From: Phoronis ovalis | Taxonomy: Eukaryota > Phoronida > Phoronidae | DNA: 13,065 bases | Reading direction: 5' to 3' | Assembly (NCBI GenBank): GCA_028565635.1 | Contig: JAOXYB010040672.1 | Span: 1-13,065, forward strand | Shown: piece after piece, positions 1-9,000 of the stretch | Layout: each line of letters begins with the position of its first letter | How positions within the stretch are numbered: the first letter of the stretch is position 1 | Position numbers and translations under genes: made by a program | The notes under the pieces: generated by a model | Told to the model about the DNA's origin: nothing | Seen by the model: only the letters and a program-made list of their open reading frames with translations | The model's database searches: none

Positions 1-11
1 AAATATATATA

Positions 12-12
12 T

Positions 13-45
<33 letters not shown>

Positions 46-52
46 AGAGAGA
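12..52. repeat. (GA)n microsatellite
   Basis: An almost pure GA dinucleotide run directly follows a short (AT)n run at 4-12. It is a simple-sequence repeat, broken by one extra G near position 28. It has no coding content and is probably length-polymorphic. Confidence 0.95.
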
Positions 53-174
53 TGTATATACAGTTTTTAGACCTCCAGCTCGCCCTTTAAGCTATTTCGC
101 CTGATGTGCAAGGGTCGAATTCGTGAAATTATATATACTTTATATTTTATTCTACTGCATAACAGTAATGTAAT

Positions 175-398
175 CCCCGGGCTATAGGGGGTTTTCGCGA
201 GCAGCGAGCATTGGGGTCTGTTAAGTCCGAGCAGCGAGCATTTTCTTTTGGCGGCCATTTTTTAATTTTCTGCTTTTTTAACTTGCCGCGACCTTTTCCT
301 TGTTGTTTTTTTTGCTTGTTAGTTTTTCTTGTTAAGTGCGAGCAGCGAGCAATTTGAGTGCGAGCTTTGCAATCTGGGGGGACCCTCTACCCCCTCTC
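175..398. mobile_element. Non-autonomous element with GCGAGCA repeats, copy 1
   Basis: The stretch starts G-rich (near 175-191) and ends in a C-rich block (near 380-398), so its ends are imperfectly inverted. Inside are three copies of the 13-mer CGAGCAGCGAGCA (198-210, 228-240, 339-351). The 13-mer is a GCGAGCA heptamer repeated twice. The T-rich filler between them (TTTTGGCGGCCATT and similar) matches the second copy at 952-1249 in the same order. No protein is encoded, and the short reading frames across it come from its low complexity. No clear target-site duplication is visible for this copy. I infer a MITE-like dispersed repeat; the family is not known to me. Confidence 0.6.
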
Positions 399-945
399 AG
401 GAATTAAAAATGGCAAAATGCTTTAGCTTAGCGGCAATTGCACATTTATTTGAAGTGAGATAGAATGCTTAAACACTCAATATTTATATAAAGGCATAAC
501 TGAGTAATTTTAAAAAAACGGAAAAGCGAAAAACGATAATGTCTTAGTATTAAACATGGTCATTTTCATTTTACAAACAATTACTTCCATAGAATAAGGA
601 TGTAAAGAAATTGTAATAACTGAAAAAATCAACTTGCAAACATATCAATATTAAAATATATCAAACAACTAATAAACTTTTCATTTCCCATTGCCGAACA
701 ACAAAAAATGAACAATAAATAAACAAATCAACTTTTAAATACATTGAACAGCTTGTGTTAGTGCGTGTTTCATAACTGTACGTTAGTGCGTGTTTCATCA
801 CTAGTAAAAAGAAATCATAAAACGGATAGGCCAGGACTATTTTCAAACTCACAAACTCGTAAATGTCACTACTGATTACAATTAGCTAGTATATTAGCTT
901 GCCATGTCAAGTGTGATCATTTTATAAAATAAAAAAATCAAACCT
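399..945. other. AT-rich intergenic spacer
   Basis: Between the two GCGAGCA element copies I find no coding exon, RNA gene or strong signal, only AT-rich sequence and the small duplication at 757-798. The reading frame on the - strand at 661-852 has no recognisable protein character. Confidence 0.55.
757..798. repeat. Two-copy 17-bp direct repeat
   Basis: GTTAGTGCGTGTTTCAT occurs at 757-773 and again, identical, at 782-798. The period is 25 bp. It is a small local duplication in noncoding DNA. Confidence 0.9.
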
Positions 946-951
946 ATACGT

Positions 952-1249
952 GGGGCTGTAGGGGGGGGGGGGGGATATCACGAGCAGCGAGCATTTGGTC
1001 TGTTCAGTGCGAGCAGCGACCATTACTTTTTTCTGTTAAGTGCGAGCAGCGAGCATTGTCTTTTGGCGAACATTATTTTGCATATTTTTTTAATTTAGTG
1101 TACTATTTTGTTTTGACGGCATTTTGGCGACCGTTTTTTTGGGAACTGTTTTTTTTTGGTTGTCAATTTTTCTTGTTAAGTGCGAGCAGCGAGCATTGTC
1201 GATTTTTAAGTGCGTGCATTGTGCCTTGGGGTACCCCCCCTACCCCCTC
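952..1249. mobile_element. Non-autonomous element with GCGAGCA repeats, copy 2
   Basis: This is a second, longer copy of the element at 175-398. It opens with GGGGCTGTA and a run of 14 G at 961-974. It carries the 13-mer CGAGCAGCGAGCA at 981-993, 1043-1055 and 1183-1195, with a one-base variant at 1010-1022, and closes with the C-rich block 1232-1249. The G-rich start and C-rich end are imperfect inverted repeats. The hexamer ATACGT flanks both sides (946-951 and 1250-1255) and is a candidate target-site duplication. No transposase is encoded. The reading frame at 1056-1325 crosses the element boundary and is composed of the repeat. Confidence 0.65.
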
Positions 1250-1255
1250 ATACGT

Positions 1256-2670
1256 AATGTATCTGTTAAACGAATTGAAATACCATAAAAATCGATATGA
1301 CCCCATGTCATACCAAATTGATTAATTCTTTTTGTTTTGGTAATTAGAAGTTATAGAAATGTATGGAAAATATAACTTTTAGTTAAGTCAATAAAATACA
1401 AAAGAATATCTCATGTCTTGAAATATTATTCCCGTAACATATCAATATGGCTATAATATTCGGTAAGTAAATAAATAAAATGTATATATAACAAATTATT
1501 ATCGGGGTCTCCAGGATTTCGTAGGTGTAATATATTGTTATTAGACACAGTTATATATGTTTGTTATCAGACACAGTTATATATGTTTCTGTTGTTTGTA
1601 AACTTATTTTGCATAGTTTATTAAAGTCTTTGAATGCAACAAAGTAAATATGGGGAACTATCTGTGATAAAACATTATTTTATTTAGTAACCCAGCTCGT
1701 GCACTATTGGCGAGTCTTAGAACTAACATTTATAATAATTTTGAAAATATAACCATGAAAATTCCGTCCTAAGCATTTCCTGAAAATGTCATGTTATTTA
1801 TTCAGCAACTCATAAAGTTATTCGATATTATGTAAGCAAGGGTTGTTTGTAGGTTTCCTTCCACTGTATTGCACATTTAGATACCATGTAAATGCATTTA
1901 GTGATATCTGCATAAATTTAAATGAGTCACTTCTTCTATTTTTAGTTACTTCCTTGTTAGGCTCGTTGATCGTGATTTCTCGTGTCCTACCTTCCCGAGG
2001 CAATATAAATTTTGATATTCATTATTCGCTTTGCATTATTGTATTGTTGTTTACTTTCTACAAAACTCCTTATTATGGATTGTAATTAAGTTAATAATGG
2101 TATCCCGGCAATGATGTACACGGGATATATACAAAAAAAATAGTCGAAAGCAGTGTCTTGTCGTCAGTTCATACAGTAAGTTACTAGTATTCATCTTATT
2201 TTAAGCAGTAACCACAAATACTTCTTGCATAAAGTAAACTTAGGATGCAAAATGCAACGTTTATATGGAAAGAAGAAGGATGTATTTTTTTTATATTTAA
2301 GTTAATAAATGCAGTTTCTGACACTAGGTATTTTAGTCGTTGTATGACGAGAATTGCATTTTAAAAACAGCAAGTATTGCATTGTAAAAACATTATTTAA
2401 TCTTTAAACAGATAATAATTACCTTGAACATCATCGTATGTTTAGTGAACCTTCCAGGGAAACTTCAGAATATTAACTAAGTGATTAGTAGTGCAATGAG
2501 GTCCAAAAGGTATTTATTTAATTATTATAACCAGATTGCAATCATATTTCTATTGTTTTTCAAGCACTCTGCAGAATGCTGTTACCCGATAAGGTCTCAT
2601 TGGTTTTAGTCAGCATTTTCGAAATATGTACCAAGCCGACCTTTTAATTTGTATTGGCAAAGTAATTTGT
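1256..2670. other. Intergenic region upstream of the gene
   Basis: The stretch is AT-rich and holds the 26-bp duplication at 1537-1588. The overlapping frames on both strands at 1818-2085 lack protein character. A good donor-like GTAAGT occurs at 2176-2181, about 40 bp after an ATATATAC stretch at 2125-2132. It could mark an upstream noncoding exon of the gene, but no acceptor or reading frame supports it further. Nothing else is supported here. Confidence 0.5.
1537..1588. repeat. 26-bp tandem duplication
   Basis: Two adjacent 26-bp units (1537-1562 and 1563-1588) differ at a single base. Each contains GACACAGTTATATATGTTT. The near identity suggests a recent local duplication. Confidence 0.92.
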
Positions 2671-2751
2671 ATTTGCAAAGTAGGTGATCACTGCCAGGGT
2701 GTTGTTTGTTTAAAAATTTGCAAAGCAGGTGGTCACTTTTTGTTTAAAAAT
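2671..2751. repeat. Imperfect tandem duplication, period about 45 bp
   Basis: A 22-bp segment beginning ATTTGCAAAG and ending in TCACT occurs at 2671-2692 and 2716-2737 with two substitutions. Each copy is followed by GTTTAAAAAT (2708-2717 and 2742-2751). It lies just upstream of the proposed core promoter, so it could add duplicated transcription-factor sites. That role is inference. Confidence 0.8.
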
Positions 2752-2761
2752 AGTCATAAAA

Positions 2762-2820
2762 GGCGGGCGTGTAAACCAATCATACTTCCGCGGCTCTATA
2801 TCTATTCAACTATTCAGTAG
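2762..2820 (+). promoter_or_regulatory. Candidate core promoter of the death-domain gene
   Basis: Four elements occur in promoter order: a GC box (GGCGGG, 2762-2768), a CCAAT box on the + strand (2776-2780), a weak TATA-like CTATATCT (2796-2803), and an initiator-like TTCAGTAG (2813-2820). The spacing from the TATA-like stretch to the initiator is short (about 20 bp), so a CCAAT/initiator promoter fits better than a TATA-driven one. An alternative TATA-like stretch lies at 2885-2899. Either would give a 5' UTR of roughly 100-200 bases before the proposed start codon at 3021. Confidence 0.4.
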
Positions 2821-3020
2821 TTTTACTTAGCAAAAATCATAACATAGACATAATAAATCAACACGGATATTACATTTTTTCTGATATATATTTATATAAC
2901 CTATGTACCAACAATGGAGATGTTTATTTAATGTCATGGAAATGATCCAGGAAGAAAAGAATTATTCCCAGGGGTTTATTTACATGCAAGCATGCTTTAT
3001 TATTTATACAGTTGATTATT

Positions 3021-3081
3021 ATGACTCGCGATAAATGTGATTACAGCCGCGGAACTGCAACTTACATTTCCACGAATTCAT
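3021..3081 (+). CDS. Coding exon 1 (start codon)
   Basis: ATG at 3021 has A at -3. The frame runs 20 codons to a strong donor GTAAGT at 3082-3087, leaving one base (phase 1). The next exon needs exactly one carried base. The split codon becomes TCA (Ser21). The upstream in-frame stop is at 2943-2945. The peptide (MTRDKCDYSRG and onward) is hydrophilic with no known motif. The alternative is that only 3047-3081 is an internal exon after the ATTACAG at 3040-3046, with the true start farther upstream; its pyrimidine tract is poor, so I prefer the ATG. Confidence 0.55.
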
Positions 3082-6000
3082 GTAAGTGAAGGAGGTCCCA
3101 GAGTTGGTCGTTCCACCTACTATGGAATGAATATCTCCTTAGACAAGCGATTGTTGATAAACAGAAGAAACTTGTTTCATAATTCTTGTGTCCCGTTATT
3201 ATTCGGGTTTTAATACTAGTGTAGCTTCTTGCAATGCACATACAAATTTCCGTTTCTTTGCAGAAGCCTGTTGTTGCCTACGGTAGACTCAGCTGAATCG
3301 GAAAACAGTAAAAATGTTTTTACTGTTGCACAATATGTTATAAAAAATACTTTTAAAACAACCAAATATGGGAAACTTGCAATCATCCGCTGATAGATGC
3401 AAACTGTGTAAGTACGCTTGTTTAATTTCAACTTTGTAGGTGTATAATTTGCAATTTTGTGTTTTTTAAAATTCATTTGTTTTTCTTTCTACTGAAAATG
3501 ATATGCCAATACTTTTTCCGACAAGAACAAGAGTATTTATAAAAGCGATAAAGATGTTACAAAACAATTTAGTAGATTTTATGGGAATTTTAGTAATACA
3601 GGTTATTGTACTTTTGTATTATTAACTGAATATAATGGCTTTTTTATAAACTTATTTTAGCACAAAAACATTGGTTGAAACAAAGTAAAATGGTACAACT
3701 GGCCCTTCACCTCAATCCACCTGACGTATTTGGAAATAATTGGAAAATGCTCGCGGATAAACTTGGATACTCCTATTTAGAGATACAAAACTTTGAATTA
3801 CAGAAAAGTCCGACAGTATCTTTATTGTGTAACTATTTCCAGCAGTATGAGGCATCCGTTAAAACAATTCATCGCAATTTGATACAAATGGAAAGATTTG
3901 ATGCTGCTCAAGTGATACAAGAGTTTAATACAGACAGTGTCTGTCTACAACGTGTGTCACTTAGGCGCAATGCAGGTTTGTATCTTTTTTATTACTGGCA
4001 GATCCATACTGGCAGATGGTTAAAGATGCTCAAATGACATATTCATAAATTATTGTAAAAGAAATTCAAGAATTGAAAATTTTAGATTTACAAAGTGCAG
4101 TCTGAAATGTACTTGTAAATGACAATAAATCGAAAATGTCAAATGACCTTTAGTAATAACGTAACAGGTTAATCAGACAACTCCTTTTCATGTAATGGTA
4201 TTAATTATTATTTCAGAGAAGTCAACTATCAGTGAACTCGGTGAAAAAATTGCGAACATTGATCACAACAGAGTTTCAGATAATTTAGAAAATTTTGTTC
4301 GGTATTCAAATGCAAGCAGTCAAACCGATGACAGAATAGAGAATGAGTTAAATTCCGAGTTTGCAAAAAAGGACAGTAGTTCACAAACTGACAACGACGA
4401 TTTACATTTGCAGGAAATTTTCAAAGTTCCTTTGTCAGATAACAAGGTTTCTTATGATACATCGGACTTTGAAAGTGCTAGTGACTATGAGAGCGATGAT
4501 GGTAGCGATAACAGAATTTTGAAAAAAAACGATTCGGACATAAACATCGGTCCTGATAAAAAATTCATGAAAAAAAAAGAATCCGTAAAAAGTACGGGTT
4601 GTAATTGCACCAGTGGTGCATGCAAGAGAAAAGAATCAATAAAATCCACAAAAAGTGAAATTTTAACTGGATCCTTACGTTGTGGAACTGTTGTTGAGAC
4701 TCATTCCAGACGGGGTGGTTCTGCTACAATAATCATCAATAATGAAGGTCAGATAGTTACCATCTATACTGGAAACGGTATGTCATTTAGCATTTTTACT
4801 AGTAAGATAGTGCGTTATTGTATTGCTGGTGTGTTACAAAACATGCAGTTCTTACCTAAATGTTTTAAATAATGATGCCATGCATAAAATGTTGATTTCA
4901 TGCTATGTTCACAGTGATTTGTTAACGAAAAAGTTTATTTTTATTTATAAGAACTAGATTATTTTTACTCGGATTCTCTTATCTGCGGCTTGTAGCAGAG
5001 AAAAACATGAAGCATTGAATTACTTATTGCTTTAAATATTCTTGTTTGTAGAACAGAAATGCAAACACAGGATTTAAAAGAAAGCCCGCACTCAGTACAA
5101 ATGATTCGATATGGTTTACGGAGGGTGCAGACATTTTCTGTATAAACTAACATAATGAAGTTTAAAGACGACTGGAATATAGTTATATCGAGGCTTGTAA
5201 ATAATGGAATACGGATGTGTAAAAACATGTTGATATTTGAATCTCGTAATTGATTATTTCTCTGAATCTGTTTTTATGCACAGGGTTTTTCTATTACGAA
5301 TACACTGCCTATTTGTCACAGTTTTACAAATGCGATGATAATCAGTGACTGCATTTTAATTGTCAGTTGACATAGAAATGAATACGGGTTTACATGTATT
5401 GATACGATGTAAATATGTACATATAAATGGAGCAGCGCATCCCACAGCGCCTTTTCTTTTGATAGCAAATTTCACCGGACTAGCTCAGTATAAATAGATC
5501 GACCTAGTATTATATAGTCACACCCAGTGAGAAGATCAAGCAACATACTCATGTACTTTAATTGATAGAGTGAACATTGATATTTATCCGCTTGACAGAA
5601 AACTTTGTTCAGTCTGGGTCTATATAATTATTTCCACGGTTTCTACTTCATTGTTTTGTTAAAACTGAATCTCCAGAACTGTTTTTGTATGGTACTGGTA
5701 TGCTGGTAGCATTGGCCATGCCCCCGGGAGGTACTTGAGAAAAAAGCTGGTAGGGGTGTGCGGCCCAGGGTAAAAAACGTGACCCTGTGGTAAATAAAGG
5801 TCACCAAACAATATACCCTGTTGTAAATAACTCTCCCGAAATATATCCTGCGTAAAATTCACTTGTAAATTATATAGCCTATGGTAAATAAATGTAGGAA
5901 AATTTACGAACCTTAATTTTTCTTATCTGTAGTAAGTGCATTTTTCGAGAAATACACCCTGTAGTAAACGAATAATTTTTGAAAATATACACTGAGGTAA

Positions 6001-9000
6001 ATATCCAACAAGAAAGGAATCCCTGTGGTGAATAAGGCCATGCCATGTTGGTGCAGTAATGACGATATTTAAAAGCCGAGAAAGATTGTAGGCTTCGAAG
6101 CAGATTTTTTCATCCCAGCTGAGACTGTGATACAGTGCAGTGTATGTGATCATGTTTTTTAATTTTTTGTTACCTAGTACTAGTGTATATACACGTGTTA
6201 ATTATATTTCTTATTATAAAACATTTCTAGCATTTCATTCCTTTTATCTTATATCCCAATCACTGACCTTTTCCAACCAGGTCACAACATGGACGGATTT
6301 TTTAAAGATATTTTCTTTATAATTAAGGAAAGCACAGAATTGTAATATTTGTCAAACAAATGACTTTGGATCGGAGACTATTTTAACTATTATAACTTAA
6401 TTTTAAAAAGTGCAAACATTTCGGATGTAACTTCAACATTTTAGATTGTGGTCTATGTAGAGGTGGTCTATAATGCTAATAATGATAATTAAAGAGTAGC
6501 AATCTAGATATGCCAACAAGCCAACGCCCAACACGTTTTTTGTAATATTAATAAATTTGTGTGTGTTACACCTGTGAAGGCTGGTGCGGTCGAGTTTTCA
6601 CTTCAACGCATGCAGATGAGAAGTCTGAGAAACAATAAGTCTGTGATATTGGCAGGTCTGTTGTTTCCCTGAAGTATTTATGTTATACTGGTTGGAGTTA
6701 TTTGTTCTTACCGATTTTCAAAAATCTAAAATGCAAATGTCTGAGTCTCCGTTGGGCGCTGTACTAAACGTTGATAAATGTGCTAAACATTGATTAGCAT
6801 TTACATATATTAACAATTTAATTTCCTTATACTTGATATCTGGCTTTCTGTTTCCGCGTTTTGTCGATTTATCGTTAGATCGATTTTGCGTTTTAGCGTG
6901 TCACTGAAACAACAATGCGAAATATACAATAAAGGCCTCCATCATTATGACCTATGCATCCGTTGTCAGTGTTGTATTCCTCCGTTATCGATAGCGGATT
7001 ATTTTACCTCGGGCACAATATTAAGAATACATATGTAAGACTTTTATTTGTACATTTGCTATTTTAAGTATCTACTGTATTCAAGGTTGCAATTGTATAA
7101 ATCGATATTGTTTTTAAATAAAAAAAACCCATTGGACTAAACCATTGATTGTCGAAGTATTGCGTATATTGTATTTTTTTAACTATTACATATTATAGAC
7201 CATTATACCATTGTAGTCCCCGTCACTTCTGTTTCCATATTCGCCACCAGGAGGACCCTAATCGCTTGCATATAAAATAATTGTCGGTATAATTCAGTCG
7301 TTATAGTAGCAAATGATATCAATCTGAAGATTATTGAAAGTAGGGCGATACGGATCTGATGCAATCGTCAGGGTAAAGAATGTAAAAATTAATAATTAAG
7401 TTAAGGCTATAATTATATCACATTCATTTAAATATTTTACAAAAAGATTGTTTTAAACAACTTGCTCGAAATTGTGACATCTATTATACTTAAATACGTG
7501 ACTTATATCATTCTATAGCTGTGTTTTGTACAATGTACTTTCTGCTTTTCTCTAATACTAAAACTTGAAAACCAACTATTGATTTTCTTAAGAATTTTTT
7601 CAGTGGTACAATATTATTTGTTATTGTAACGAGATAACTACATGCGGAAAACCAAAAAAAAACCCACATAATTCCGCACTCCATCTTCATTAACGGAATC
7701 GCAGCTCCAGTCATGCCAGCCTGGGTCAATAATGGTAAATGCTTGAGATGAATTAATGTACAAATTTTATATAATTTAAAACATTTAGTACAATTTAATA
7801 ATGTGAGTTTTTATTTCATTTCATTTGTGAAACAATGTTTTATAACAAATATATTGCAAAAAAAATGTTTATAATTTAACTTGAAAAATGCATACAGTAT
7901 TTTGATAGTATTTTTTGTTTTCAGTTAAGTGTGAAGTTCAAGGTACATCCCAGACATTGTCCTTAGATTTATTTACTATGGAAGAAGCCTGGTATCTTGA
8001 CAAGTAAAAACATTATTTTTTTGTCACTTATTTTTTTAATTTAATCACTTATACCCGAATCAACAATAGCGCAAGTGAAGTCATAAAGTACCCTTGGTTT
8101 ATTAATGACTACCACAGGAAGATAGATTAATTAAAATGAAGACATTCAACAATATAAGCCCCCCAAAAGTTAACAAAAAAGTAGCCAGATATTTCAAATC
8201 AACAAAACTGGTTTACACGAATAAATATTTTTTCAACCAGAAACATTTTGAAGATGGCTTGTTATTTAAGAAATCTCACAGTACATTGTACAGCGGTTTC
8301 ATAACTAAGCTGTATATTCATTGTTCCTTGATGTTGAAAAAATCCCCTTAATGTTATGATTTATAAATTCTGATCTACGGCTTCTTCATTAATTTTATGT
8401 TGGAACAGCAGAAATATTTGATAGTGATGTTATATACAGTTATACAATACAATTTATGTAGCTCACATTTAAATCAAGAGTTATAACATTTTAACATTAA
8501 TGTAAATAATGCAATTAAAAACGTGATTGAAAATGTGTTCTACGAGACGTATCTGTTATTGTCCATAATTTTGACAATGGCATTCAAATTGACTTAACAA
8601 TGTTTCCGTGTTCTTAAACATTATTACTTAATGTAAATCGGACTGGTAGAAAATCTTAATATATAGAAATGTCGTTATGTTTTCTTTCCTGATAGCTCCA
8701 GGTTGCGTCAAGACTACCTTTAAACTGTTTGGTTAAATTTTGGTAATAATTTGATAGCAGGATCATTGAAGTATAAAGCATACATATACTGTGTCTGAGA
8801 AACAAAATGTCTTGACTGATTTTTTAGAGAAATACCTGTGTACATTACGTGTTCACCCTTGCGCGCCCGGGTATCTGTGTTCTACGTTACATTTACCACC
8901 AGCCACAAAAGAGTCACAAAAGTATGCCAATGGATGTTAACTTTTAAACACTGGATTTTCCATTTCAGTTTAATAATTAGGTTGCACAGCAAGTGCAACC

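Larger units (their letters stand above)
4778..7924 (+). other. Intron 3 (3.1 kb)
   Basis: A phase-1 intron from GTATGT to TTTGTTTTCAG. It contains a TATAAATA promoter-like site at 5489, the degenerate 32-bp minisatellite at 5783-6035 and a CTCF-like word at 7244-7254. The remaining DNA is AT-rich with no supported exon. Small reading frames at 4965-5228 (-), 6140-6322 (+) and 7508-7729 (-) show no protein character. Confidence 0.75.

Noticed and set aside
1056-1325. 89-codon + strand frame
   Set aside because: It lies mostly inside the GCGAGCA element and crosses its right border. Its residues (runs of Phe and Tyr) are simply T-rich DNA.
1818-2085. Overlapping frames on both strands
   Set aside because: They conflict with each other, have no splice context or domain, and fit chance open frames in AT-rich DNA.
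2626-2820. 64-codon + strand frame
   Set aside because: It coincides with the tandem duplication at 2671-2751 and the CCAAT/GC-box promoter candidate, and has no protein character.
3216-3476. 86-codon - strand frame in intron 1
   Set aside because: It is antisense, within a well-bounded intron, with no recognisable motif. Intron 1 (3082-3660) otherwise shows nothing.
6560-6700. Possible tRNA-derived SINE or tRNA gene around GGTCGAGTTTTCAC
   Set aside because: There is no convincing A box, the B-box match is poor, and no cloverleaf could be drawn.
8136-8351. 71-codon Lys-rich + strand frame in intron 4
   Set aside because: Its composition follows the AT-rich background and it has no acceptor or donor in phase with neighbouring exons.
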